In this document: positions 46,401-58,690 of the stretch, one piece after another | Numbering within the stretch: position 1 is the first letter of the stretch | How the letters are laid out: every line of letters begins with the position of its first letter | Source of the DNA: Diospyros lotus | Lineage: Eukaryota > Streptophyta > Magnoliopsida > Ericales > Ebenaceae | Direction: 5' to 3' | Assembly: GCF_014633365.1 (NCBI RefSeq) | Contig: NC_068339.1 | Span: 12,299,925 to 12,363,924 of the forward strand | DNA: 64,000 nt | The notes under the pieces: model-generated | Seen by the model: the letters and a program-made list of their open reading frames with translations, nothing else | What the model was told of the DNA's origin: nothing | The model's database searches: none | Program-made: the position numbers and the translations under genes

Positions 46401-48577
46401 TCAAAAGAGATTAACCCAAATATTTTCTAAGGCAATTTAGAATGAGAAAAAAATGGATTAACAATTGGGCCAAACTTGATTTTCTATTAAGTAAAGCGAG
46501 AATGATTTTGCTTGTTTTTGTTGAGTCATGAGAAAGGTCATCCTTGACTTTTCATTAAGAGCAAGAAAAAGGTGACGCTTTATCAAGGTTTCGGGTTTAG
46601 TTCCGCGAGGTCTTCGATTTTTTTTTTTCCTGAATCCTTGAGTGGAGCGAATGGAGGCACGAAGCCTAATTCTCACCTAAGGCGTTTCTAATTGAAACAT
46701 AATCCGTCTCTTCATTATTGCCTTAGCAAGTGAATAGTTAGTTGATTATTCACGAGTAACACCCGTAAGTGGGAGCAGAGCGTTACAATTAAGCCTTGGC
46801 ACGCATCCCGAGTGCTATCACTCAAGAACCACACGCAGGTTGACAACCCACATCCCACATGGACCATACATAAACATATCAATGCCACAACACAAAACAT
46901 GCATCATATAAACTCAACATTTCAAAGCATAAATTTATAATGCACAAAATTCAATGCACATACATAAAATAATTTGAGACAAACCTCCCACATTAAAACA
47001 ACCTTCCACAAGTAAGACTATTCATATTCAACAAAACCATTTTCTTGAAATCATAACATGATTAGGTAGAACAAATACCAAGTTCTTATGGTAAGAACGC
47101 TCACAAGTTTGGGGTAAGAACCACTCACAAATCAAATCATTTATATAAACAAGCCATGTTTTGGTAGTAAATTACTCACCTCGAACGTAACTTAGAATGC
47201 CTCGAATAACGTGTTCGGCCTTGATTTTTGTGTCAAACCTCAAGTAATCGCACTAATGCTCAATCTCGAGTCTCAATGATCCCTAGACATCATATTCATT
47301 CAAAATAATATCAATATCTATTTTTTTCCAATTTTTCATAATTTTCTTCATTTTTTCCCTATTTTCTCCTCAAAAATTTTAAAATAAGTACTTCCTCAAT
47401 GTTTTTTCCAAATTTTTCTTCACAATAATTCATAAAACAATATTCCCAATTTTCTAGAATTTCCCAAAATTTTCTTCCATTTTTTCTCTAATTTTCATAA
47501 TTCATTTTTCCTAAAAAATTGTAAAATAAATATTTCTTAAATAATTTCCCAAACTTTTCTCCACAATAATTTCACATTAAATAATTCCTCAAACCTTTTC
47601 TCAATTTTCTCACCACCATAATTCAAAAAATAATTTTTGAGAAAAATCATTCACCACGACTTATCCTCTCAGACTTCCTCGATATGCGTGCCTTAACCTT
47701 GAAACTCATGCCCAAATAATTTTTTAGTCTCGAACTTGCTCCTCAAGCCCTAAATTAATTTCTTAAAATTTTTAGAGATTTTTTTTTTTTTCTTCTCTTC
47801 TTCTCCTTCTCTTTATTCTCTCCTGCCTTTTGCCCCTTCACCTAAGCCTATTTATATTTGTCTAAGCTTGGGCTCCAAATATATATATGCATATAAATAT
47901 ATATATATACATATATATTAAAATTGCCACTAATATGCAACATCCTGGTCGCCAACACCTTGGCCACCACTCTAATTTATATATATTATATTATATTTAT
48001 TGTAGAATCCTTAACCATCGGACACTCACTCACACACACACATATATATATATAATTTATTAAAATCATGAAAATTATGTATAAATCCCTCAATTAATTC
48101 TAAATCTCACTTTGAGCATTTCACAATTACAATTACACTCTCAAACGTAAATTTCATTCAGATTTAAATACCAAAAATCCATAATTAATAATTTCAAAAT
48201 TATTGAATAAGGACGATTTTGCATCTATTCTCTCACAAGACCTTTGCTTCATCCCGAAACCACTTCAGGGTTATTTCTTACACAAAACCAGAGTCCCCCT
48301 CAGGGTTCCATTGACTTTTCGGAAGTCCCCTATGACGATTCAATTTTTCAGCCTAAATCACAGTTATACCGAAAACAGTATTGATTCTAATTTCTTTTAA
48401 TATCATAAATCTTATCTCAGAACACTCGTCAGTATTATATCATTTTTCTTATACATCAAGACTCCAGGACATTCCCTGTAGTCGATTCGGCGACTTATTT
48501 TTACTATCAAGCTAATTTTCGATATTTTAATCTCACTTAAATTACCTGGTAACCTTATGCCGAAACGGTGTATTACA
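43432..48577 (-). mobile_element. LTR B, nested in LTR C, inverse to LTR A and itself interrupted
   Basis: On the minus strand it runs from TGTAATACACCG (48577) to GGGGCATTACA (43432). Net length is about 2.4 kb after removing 44070-46787. It is the same family as LTR A: both share the segment with GTGGACACCACCCTG words and the CTTGGGAAAAGTGG or CTCGGGAAAAGTGG end. The flanks (TAACT left, CAACA right) match at only three of five bases, so the target duplication is decayed or the element arrived differently. LTR C sequence resumes cleanly on both sides. Confidence 0.78.
44070..46787 (+). mobile_element. Solo LTR B' (2.7 kb), nested in LTR B
   Basis: TGTAACACCC...GAGCGTTACA, with the duplication ATTAA at 44065-44069 and 46788-46792. 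A TATA-like TATAAAGAGG near 45169 gives plus orientation. A degenerate repeat of about 60 bp (AAGCACATG...TTGTGCTT...GGTAGAGATT) lies at 44890-45090. A GC-rich patch of about 100 bp (GGCGCGCGGCCAGC to GCCCCCCCCG) follows an A16 run at about 45970-46080, in otherwise AT-rich DNA. No retroelement proteins. Confidence 0.88.
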
Positions 48578-49307
48578 CAACATTTATGGAACACACATTC
48601 CATTGTCATATTACCTCGGTCAGAGATTTATCGTTAAATGATTACTAGATCGCATGAGATATCCTCATCGTATATCTCAATGTGATAAATTCAATGTCTG
48701 ATGCACACATACCTCATGTGTCACTAAATTAGGCACATAGATACGTATGGTCGTCTGATTAGAATAATCATATAATATCGTTGATATCATAATCCACCAA
48801 CACACGGATATCCATGTCATCTCAAGTTTAAGGATTAGTTACAAATCCGTAATTAACATTGAATCATTGACTCATGAGATAAAATCCATGTAATTCAATG
48901 TTAACAATCTTTTTTAGTAAACTCATTCCTTGAACGAGCACCCACTCATCTTCCCTCTATATCTTATCCAAAATGACATAAAACTCACCAATCTTATCTT
49001 TCAGTATCTAGAGGAAAATTATATGCCAGCTTTTGCGAGTTGCTAATATCCAAGTAAAGAACTCTATGACCAAAAACATGTTAATAATATAACGAACTAT
49101 GAATTATCCGTCACGCATATTATTAATACTTAAGAATGATATCCACTCTTTATTATATTAAATGATATATATATATATATTTAATTTAAACTATATTATA
49201 ATTTAAATAAAATATAAACTTGTTATTAAATAAAATTTAAAAAGTTGCAAGATCAATTCCCATTATGTCACTAGAACTGATCTTAAGAGCTTATATCTAA
49301 CGTAAAT

Positions 49308-50517
49308 GTCCTGACTTATTTTTATTTAATTTAATAAATCATGTATTATTTTATGCATATAATTCAAAAATTTTAAAAAAAACTAAAGAAAGAAAATCTA
49401 AAATGCTACTTCAGACTCGCGCCACATTAAAACTTGGAAAATACAAAGTGCCGCTGGAAATTGTTCCAACGATATAATTCAGAATTAATGTAATAGGAAT
49501 TGTGGCGAATTTTGAAGTTAGGGAAGAAAATATGATTTTTTTTTTTTTTTTTTTTTACAATATGAAAAAATTGAAGAGTTTTCAATTAGAGATACCTTTT
49601 GACGTAGACCATTTTATATTTTTTAAAATTTAAAATCTGTCTTAACGTGACTTAAATGTACAAATAAGTTAGTTGCGAGCTAAATTTAAGGAATTAATTC
49701 TTATAATAAATACAGATAATTACATAATTCAACATAAAAAAAGAATTAAACTCATAATTTTAGGATATCTCAACCTCTCAAAGTCACGTTACTTCTAGAA
49801 TAGATAGTGGTAATTAGAAGAGATGATTAGAGAGTAATTTTAAATGATCTAATCCTTTTTGAGTGATGGACGGCCAGTTGGCAGTTAGCTTATCATTGCT
49901 AATGCAGATGGTTGATGCTTTGAAGTTAGCTTTCAAATATTTATGTTTTTCTTTTTAATTTTCTTGTAATTAACGAATGGTATTTAAAGCAGTCTAAAAA
50001 TGCAGGAATTTTTTAAATGATAAATGATTTAATTATCTTTTTAATATAAAATTTGTTGGATATGAATACTAATAATTAAATACTCATTACTCAACAGAGA
50101 GAAAGAGAGAGAGGTCAAACAAAATATCCATTGAAGATGAAAACGAGAACAGAAATTTAAGGGTGGAGGGAGACTCATTTAGCACGCAAGAATCATTTAA
50201 CATTGATTTAACCTTTTGCCGACCAAAAATGAAAGTAAAATGTGAAATGGACGTGAGACAGATGCCATCAAATTCAAATGAAAAGGCCTACGTAGATGTG
50301 ATTCAAATCAAAAGCATGGCAATATGGGATTGGGAGGGAGGGAGGGTGGGTGGTCTGTACACACAGCAATGTGCCCCCCAGCTTTACAACAATTATAATT
50401 AATGGTTAACACTTAACAAAATTGGCTGATCACTCACAATTGAGAGTGCCTGAAAACCACGAAAGGGGAGGCCAACGAGCTGTTTGATTTCCCCATAACA
50501 AAAACATGATCAAGATA
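49308..50517. other. GHR1 3' flank
   Basis: AT-rich, with a T run at 49538-49556. Expected to include the GHR1 3' UTR just below 50518. No gene is seen. Confidence 0.5.
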
Positions 50518-53500
50518 TCATATAGACGAAAGATCTTCATATATGGTTTTAATGCCCGGTCTCTCCGAAACTGACCGTATGCATCTCAAGGCTATTCCTA
50601 GCACCTCCTTCATACCCTTCTCTGCTCCCGGATTCGCCATCTCGGGCATCAACGTTGTGTCAAAACACTCGGATGCCCGGCCCTCTGCTACCCTCAGCCG
50701 CACCCAGTCCGTCAAGTCCACGCCGCTGTCGTCACCTGAAACCACATCGCCTGCACACTTGCCGGTTAAAATTTCCAACAAGATCACTCCAAAGGCATAG
50801 ACATCAGACTTGAAGGAGGGCAGTGGCTTTTTGGAAGCAGCCAATTCCGGCGCACGGTAACCCAATACCCCTGCATCGAGTATCTGTTCAATGGTCCCGG
50901 CTTGGGTCATGAGGCGGTGCAGGCAGTAATCAGCTACTCGGGCATTAAGATCAGTGCCGTCTAAAAGTATGTTTGCTGCTTTAATATTGCCATGAGGCAT
51001 GGCGCGGTCAAAATGGAGATAGTTCAGGCCGCGTGCAACATCAACCGCTATTTTGAGCCTTTGTGCCCAGGACAGTGGCGGACCCCTTCTTCCTGGTCGA
51101 TCTGCAAATTTAGGTTCGTTAGACGTGAAAATATTGGCTATTGAAACACAGTGAAAACAAACTCAAACTCAAACACAAAACTTCAATATTCTTAGGATCC
51201 ATGTTCTATAAGTTTTATGCTAGTTGTCAGCTGCCTATCGCAGCCAGTCAACTTTGTCAGGCTTCACATTGTCAGGATAAACACTAAGCATGCCGAGTGT
51301 CTTCCCATAACCATAAAAAGCTTAAGAAAAATGTCACTAAAGTGGAAGCTGCCACTGCCTTGGGTGCGCTTTTATGATATCTTATCCTTTTCACTTCTTT
51401 GAAAGATTAGTCCGAAGAAAATTTTCATGGTATGGACAGAGAAATGACACAGAGGATGCTAAGATTGTTGCTTGCATGAATATTATTGGGAAATATTTGA
51501 AAGACAAATGAATAAATGAAGTCCCACTTAATTGCTACACAAACAGTTGCATATGGCACCATGTGGATCATTCAACATTGTACAATCAGGTTTGATGATT
51601 AGGAAAAGAATAACAATTAAAACAGAAAGATTATTCGCCAGCTCAAACACTACGTCCTGGAGCAAGAGTGAAATGCATAAATCAACACAGCAGCAAGTCA
51701 AAAAATAGGAAAATCACAATATGCCCATGCGGCTAGAAACAAGCATTAATCTAGTTTGGGGGGTAGATGCCAAATCCTAAGGCATTGTCCATCAAAAAGG
51801 ATGCACCAAACTTTTAATTAACTAGGCGTGCAGATTGACTCACATGTTATTAGAAGCACGGAGACTTCTATCAAGATAACGTGCCCACATTGGATGCTGG
51901 TACTTATCTGATACCAGAAACCCGCCTACCCGCCTATCCAACTTTATTGTGATGGCGCACACATGTACATGCATTATTGACATTGGCATGAAAGACATGG
52001 CAAGTCTAAGAAAATAACTTAGAATATGGTAGTTTTACTACTTTCAGGTATTGTAGATGTGCTCCAATGGATATGAATTCAGTAATAAAGCATTATTTCA
52101 ATAACACGTGTAATGCCACCAATCAATCATGTAAAACTAGGGCCATTTTGGAGCTGCATGAACGATAAGAATTCCCATTGGTTCACTCAATTGAATTAGT
52201 AGTAGGAGCAAAATAAAGCATCAAGAAAGAACAGAAAATACCATAGAGGAAGCTTGCAAGACTTCCAGGTGAGATATAATCTGACAGAATAAGCTTCTCG
52301 TGCTGCGTAGGGCCCCAATAGTACCCTCTCAAGCCAACCACATTTGGATGTCTGATATTTGCAAATTTCTTGGCCTCTTTTGCAAAATCCTTTCTTGGTT
52401 TTGCAACCCCTTCTCTCAACCACTTTACAGTCAAGAAAACACCATTATCAAGCGATGCCTTGTAAGAAGTCCCGTGGCTACTCCTCCCCAGCACTTCAGC
52501 TGGGGACCTAGACAATTCCTCTGGGGTCAGTGAAATTGTATCATCAAGAAAATACAGCTCACCAGCCAATCTATCAGGAGATCTAACATCCAGTCTTGCA
52601 AGGTTTTCTGCAGTATGTGAATCCCCAGACTCAGGTGACCAAGACACATGACTGCTTTTTGATGGAGAGAATCCAGTTAGGGCGGTCATTTTCTCGTCCA
52701 GACTAATTATCTCAGATGAAGACCCTTTTCGTGAGGTCATAAGATCCTCAGCTGACACAACTAAAGGGCCAGCACTGTCCCTTCCACTAAAGGCAGACGG
52801 ATTTGATGCGGGGCGTCGGTGGATGCCTTTGTTTGAAACAAGTTGTGGAGGTCTCTTTGACATGCGAATGTAATGTATCAAGACAGCAAGTAGGATCAAG
52901 ATGATCACAACCACCACACATACAACTATCACTATCACTTTGATTAGATTTTTTATAGGTTTCTTCTTGGGATTTCCAGAGGTAACAGGGCCTGATCCAG
53001 GAGGACTGTTTGGAAATCTTAATTTGGAATTTCCAGGGTAGAAAGAAGATGCCGGAAACTTCCTCAGATTTTCTGGGACAACTCCAGAGAGATCATTGTA
53101 TGAAGCATTGAAGCTTTCAAGATTGTTTGACAGGCCATTTGGCAGCAGGCCCGTGAAATGATTCTGGGAGATATCTAATGAACTCAGGGAACTCACGTCA
53201 GCCATGGAGGTCGGCAGAGAACCAGATAAGTTATTCTTTGAAAGATTTAACACTCTAAGTCCAGTTAATGACCCAAATCCATCAGGAAAGTAGCCATTAA
53301 TTTGGTTATGTGAAAGATCAAGAAATTGAAGATGGGTCTCAATGGGGAAGGAAGGAGAGAAATCAATATTACCAGCAAGCAGATTGTTTTGGAGATGTAG
53401 TTCTTGCAAAGTTGTAGATGTCAGCAAGGCAGATAGAAGAGGTCCTTCTAACTGGTTGGAAGTGAGATCAAGGACTGTAAGTTTCGGAAAGTGAGTAATA

Positions 53501-55104
53501 ACTCTTGGGAGTGAACCACTAAGAAGATTGTGAGAGAGGTTCAGGTAATTTAGACGCAGAAATTGTGAAGTTACCTCGGGGATTGGCCCCGTCAAACGAT
53601 TTTGGCTAAGATCAAGGATTTCAATGTCTGCCCATTTTACCAACCCAGTTAAATTTCCTCCAAATTGGTTCCTTGACAGATCAAGCACCGCACAGCTTCC
53701 TGTCAGCAATGGAAGTTCACCAGAGAGTCCATTTGAGGAGAGATTAAGCACACGCAAAGTTGTTGATGTAATAATACTTATTGGCCCTGAAAAGATGAAC
53801 AAAAATGTCAGGAGCATGACAAACCAAGCCATGCAGAAGCAATTGCAAGAGAAGTGGCAAAAGGGACCACTCCCTGGGTTAACAGCATTATTTAATATAC
53901 ACAATACAGCAATGCGGGCAATCAAATAATATCAAACATTTCCATCTTATGAGCACTGAACAATAAATAAGAGGTTAATTAAGTTAAAGATTATTTAGAA
54001 TCAGTTCGTATGCGTAGATAAAGAATTGGCAATAGAAGTACCTGATAGGTTGTTGCCGCTCAGATCCAATTCTGTTAGAACCAATGAATCTCCTTTCAGA
54101 AGGCCATTAGGCACAAAGCCAGAAAATCTGTTGTTGCTGAGCTTGAGAACCTCAAGGTCGTAAACAAAATTAAATCCAGGCAACTCCCCAGACAGCTGAT
54201 TGTAGCTCAAATCTAACACCTTCAAGTCCCCCAATATCTGAGCCTCACTCCCACTCACAAGAGATCCTCTAAGCTTATTATGGCTAAGATTTAAGTACCG
54301 AATAGTCTCTGAGATACCGGGGAGAAACTTCTGCTGCGATGAACCAGAAGTTACAAGGCTATTCTCACTAAAATCAACATGAACTGCAGTTGTAAGAAGT
54401 AAGAATTGTTCATCCAGGTTCCCTTCAAGCATATTGCTATGCAAGTCAAGCACCTCAAGATTGGGCAGTAGCTCAAACCCTTTTGGAATATTCTTCGTGA
54501 ACCCATTAAGAGATAGATTAAGTGATACCAAACTTGTCAGTTTCCTCAACGAAGACGGAAGTGACCCGGAAAAAGAGTTGCGACTCAAGTCCAGAGACCG
54601 GATTGAGGTAAGCCCTGAAATTGATTCCGGAATAGAGCCAGAGAAATTGTTCCTAGCCAATGAGAGGTTCATTAAGCTCCCTAATTTACCAATTTCCAGA
54701 GGTAAAGATGAGAAGAACAGATTGTCTGACAAATCTAGATATTGAAGGCTTTTCAAGTCACCTATATTGCTTGGCAATTTTCCCCTTACTGAGTTGTTTG
54801 ACATAGAAAGCTTGACAAGCTTTGTGAGGTTTGAAAATACAGTCAAATCCGCATCAGCCGACAAACCCAGGCCATCAAGGACGACACCAGCAACATTGGC
54901 ACCATTGCAAACAATCCCATTCCAAGAAGAAGGGCAGCCATTGAAATCGATGGACTCCTCATTCCAAGAATTAAGCACATAACCCGTTGGGTCATGCTTT
55001 ATTCCCTTCTTGAATTCAAGCAGTGCCATAATATCCTGTGAAGGAAGCTGTCCCGCGGCATGAACAGAAAACAGGAACACCAGCAAAAGCCTAAATAGCT
55101 TCAT
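50518..55104 (-). CDS. GHR1: LRR receptor-like pseudokinase GHR1 (guard cell hydrogen peroxide-resistant 1)
   Basis: GHR1 is a plasma-membrane receptor-like protein for stomatal closure in response to H2O2, ABA and other signals, acting upstream of the anion channel SLAC1. Three exons, 55104-54042, 53786-52242, 51101-50518, with GT-AG borders and matching phase, encode 1063 residues (Arabidopsis: about 1050). I chose the ATG at 55104 because MKLFRLLLVFLFSVHAAGQ is a signal peptide; the in-frame ATG at 55161 would add 19 residues before it. LRR N-terminal domain: LEFKKGIKHDPTGYVLNSWN. About 20 LRRs follow to residue ~600, then a transmembrane helix at about 635-657 (VIVIVVCVVVVIILILLAVL). The kinase-like domain spans about 775-1060. 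Lys of FLTVKWL is present, but HRD is HGN (MPHGNIKAAN) and DFG is ADY (RVADYCLH), so it should be catalytically dead, as in Arabidopsis. APE is kept. Ends IKTIYEDLSSI. Confidence 0.96.
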
Positions 55105-55159
55105 TTCAAACCCAAAGGACGGTCTCCTCCAACTAAGATGTAAGTCCACCAGAAAGGCC

Positions 55160-55455
55160 AAAATGATTTCTCAAGCCCTAGAATACAAATTTTACAGAAA
55201 TCCAGCAGTTTACAGACCATTCAACAGCATTATGCACAAACCAACAATATTTCTTCAATGCTAGAAGAGCTATAGGCAACTTTCTGGAAAGAAGAATCAC
55301 ACAAAACAAAATGATTTCTCAAGCCCTTGAATCAAGAGTTTACAGAAATCCAGCAAGGCTACAGACCATTCAACAGCCTAATGCACAACCCAACAACATT
55401 TTCTTCAAGACAACTCAAAACGGATGAATCACACACAGAAACATTCACACAGATG
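55160..55455 (-). repeat. 148-bp tandem duplication immediately upstream of GHR1
   Basis: AAAATGATTTCTCAAGCCCT starts at 55160 and again at 55308. The copies share ACAGAAATCCAGCA, ACAGACCATTCAACAGC and GAATCACACA with scattered changes. It begins 55 bp upstream of the GHR1 start codon, so it lies in the 5' leader or promoter. Confidence 0.88.
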
Positions 55456-56400
55456 AATCAATGGGGTAAGCAGAAGACAGAATCTATGGGAGACCAGAAA
55501 CAGAGCTAAAAGAGATGGCCTCTATATCATTAAATGCTCTGTCAGAAAGCACTTCTTCAACAAGGAACACATTCAGCTGAGCAGATTTAGTCCAGGCAAT
55601 AAATGACTGAAATAAACTACACGAAGTCACTTTCAGAAATCAGACCTTGAGAAGTTGGGCATCTTTTGCCTTGCCCCTTCCAAATGAACAATGTGGCTCC
55701 AAAGATTCAGTCCTCAAAGCAACAAATAAAGGCACACTGTTGCGCAGATTGACTTAGGTGGGAAATCCCTTTTTGGAGCACGCTCTGCATCAGAGCTTAG
55801 ACCATTCCACTTCAACAATGAGGCAAATGGGTCTCCAAATCATGATCCACCGCATTAAATACAATGGACCCAGAAAAATTCTGCCCTTTGTTAGCCTTAA
55901 AGCACATCTTTAACACCCCCCCACCTCTCAAAACCCCAAAATCTTAGCACTCGAAGAGTAAAACCCTAAATCTTTCTTTATCATAGAAGAAAGCATAAAC
56001 TTTAGCCCTAAAGCAAGAGCCAGGGCCTTTTGTCCTCCCTTAATGCACTTCCTTTCTCCTCTCCGTAACTATCCCTTTCTCTCTGGAAAAGACACATGGG
56101 AAGGCATAAACTAATAGAACCCTAAATTGTCCTCTTGTTTCTCTGCATGAACGCCTCAAAAATCCCAACACATTTCTCCATTCTTTCGAGGGGGGCCTCT
56201 GCTTTTTAATATTTGTCTGCACACTGCAGGAAACAGAAGAAAAAGCGGGAAATAGTGTGCAATTGTGCATGCATTTGTCTGTCGGTAAATGATAGCATTA
56301 CCCGCCCAAAAAGCCGAGATTCTCATGCCGGACATCAAAGCTTGTTAAATCTAATTAAGGTTTCAAGGCCAATTTATTATTTTGTTTACTTCTGAGGAAG
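55456..56400. promoter_or_regulatory. GHR1: Probable GHR1 5' leader and promoter region
   Basis: Upstream of GHR1 on the minus strand. CT-rich and AG-rich stretches lie near 56040-56100. No TATA box or transcription start can be fixed from sequence alone. No ORF of substance. Confidence 0.35.
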
Positions 56401-58650
56401 ATTTTATTTTAGATAATGTCATTTAAAAAAAAAATAATGTTCAAAAACTTAGAGTGTGTTCCCTGCATGTTTTAGTTTTTAATTTTAATTTTTAAATTTA
56501 TATTTTAAAATTATTGAAAATACATTATTTTTATTTATAGCATTTTTTCGTATTTTGAAATTTTTTTAAAAAATATTTTTTTTGTTATTTTAAGTTTTTT
56601 TTATAATTTTTTTTAAAAAAATATAAAAATAAACACGTTTTCACTATTTTAAAAAATTAAAAATTAAAAAAAGTCTAAAAACAATAAAAAGAATATGTCC
56701 TTGCAGGCATTTGTTAATCAAGATATAGGATGAAAAAGTCAAGATATGAGATACATCCCGAACTTTTATTATTTCCAATATATTTGTTAAACTTATCTGA
56801 CTATTATTAAAAAAATCACTAATGACCTATTATTTTAATATTTCAAGATGTTTCTCTCTTCTCCCTCAGGATAAGCATATATTGATCTTTATAGATAAGA
56901 AAAAAATAACATTTATGTCCTGTAGTGTATTTTAAAAATTTTAACAAACAGCTTGATAAAAATCTTAAAATGCTTTCCAACTTTATCTTGATCATTCTAT
57001 ATTTTGGTCAAAAAATTATTATAAATTTATCTTGATTCTTCCTTATCTTGTTCATTTTAACAAACGCTCATTTAATATCTGAGAACAAATGACAAGAGAT
57101 GAGTTGAACTCTTACTCAATCCTTAATCTCAAACAATTAATCATTCTTAACACACAATTAACCCCTTTATTTTTATTTTTATTTATTTTTATTTCTATAT
57201 CGAACAATAAATCATTACTTAAAAATTAAAGCACAGCTCTAATTTTACACCATACTCTCCATGGTCGCAAATGCAAAGAAATAATTGGCGGTTTCCATGC
57301 TCATTGTAATTACAAGGTTCCTCTACCCTTGCCATGCAAATGTGACATACTGACACCGACATGTGCATTAGAGATGCATTTTGGAAAATGATTATGTAAA
57401 ATACATTGTTCATTATTTTATTTTTTATTTTTTATTTTGTTGTCTAATAGATAAGAGGTTAATATAATTTTTAAATATAAGAACACAAGTCGTAATGTAA
57501 TAATTTTTTTTAAAGATTATTAATATTTAGTATTTGTGTAAATGGCTCTGTCAAGAGTGGGTCCCACACCTGCCCTTTGACTAGGGTTGTGTAAATGCTT
57601 GGGTGATTTCCAAAGCTGCTGCGTTTCTGAATGTAAAGGTGGAGGCATAGAAATGGAGGTGAGGTGGGTGTGGGGATACACAATTTCTTCTAGGGATTTT
57701 GGGGGAGGGGAGGGACCCGATGGATATGTGTGTTGATAACTAACTCCCACTTTAAAGTTGACTCATGGCCCGTGGGAAAAGGTAGCTACATGGGAGGATG
57801 CATCACAAATACAAAAAGGGGGTATTATTATAAAAAAAATATCAATTATGTTAAAGTAATAATATTTTATAAAATGAAGAAGATAACTAAATAAGTGTTA
57901 TAAGCTAAATAAATAAAACAAAAAATAATAATATATATAAAACCTTACTGTAAAATTGAGTAACCATCCCAACACTCAAGTGGATCAATTTGAGGCTGTA
58001 ATTTTATTTGGCTAAGAAATATCAATTATGTTAAAATAAAACACAACCATTAATTAATGTAACTATAAAGGATTAGTACATTCAATTTTTATTATAATCA
58101 AAACTATCTCGAGGCTTCTCAAGTATAAACGAATCATTGTTCTCAGGACATTGATCAAGTGATCAGATGAATAATATATCAGTATTAATCTGATAAATTG
58201 CGAGTTCGATTCTCGTTCTATACAAGAACCAAAAATATAATTTGTAATTTATCTTTCTTAGCATACTTAAAGGTATGAGTATTGAGAACCAAGTAAAAGT
58301 GATCATCCCGAATGTAAACAACTGGCTACAAAACAAAAAAAATATATTCATTGAGCATAGGCCTAATAAGCATAAATCTAAATATAGTGTTGGCTGCTCA
58401 ACTAGTGTTGAGAAGGGAAGAGGGTCGGCAGTTGAGCAACGGACCTTTACAAACAAGGAGAATTTTCAATTTATGAACTGAGCCCCTAAATAGTCCAAAA
58501 TTCATGAACCCTGAAACAACTATCTCATGAACCTCGTGAAAGGTTTCGGTCTTGTGCTCAACACTCACCGCTACCTATTAGAGATTTAACAAACAGGTTT
58601 ATTTAACAGTTAATTGCAGTTGTTGTCATTGTTTTTGTCTTGGGTTTAGA

Positions 58651-58690
<40 letters not shown>

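Larger units (their letters stand above)
38267..49302 (-). mobile_element. Host solo LTR C, containing two further nested LTRs
   Basis: It begins TGTTAGAAAA and ends TATCTAACG (expected CTAACA, one change). The 5-bp duplication TAAAT lies at 38262-38266 and 49303-49307. Subtracting the insertions 38939-43311 and 43432-48577, each with its target copy, leaves about 1.5 kb of LTR: 38267-38938, 43317-43431 and 48578-49302. A TATA-like TTATAAATAGG on the minus strand (near 38580) sets the orientation. No internal domain is present. Confidence 0.85.

Noticed and set aside
43432..48577. Perfect target duplication for LTR B
   Set aside because: Flanks TAACT and CAACA agree at only three of five bases, so I do not claim one.
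58148..58260. Possible tRNA gene or SINE
   Set aside because: A box-B-like GAGTTCGATTCTC is present, but I see no convincing box A, cloverleaf or element ends.
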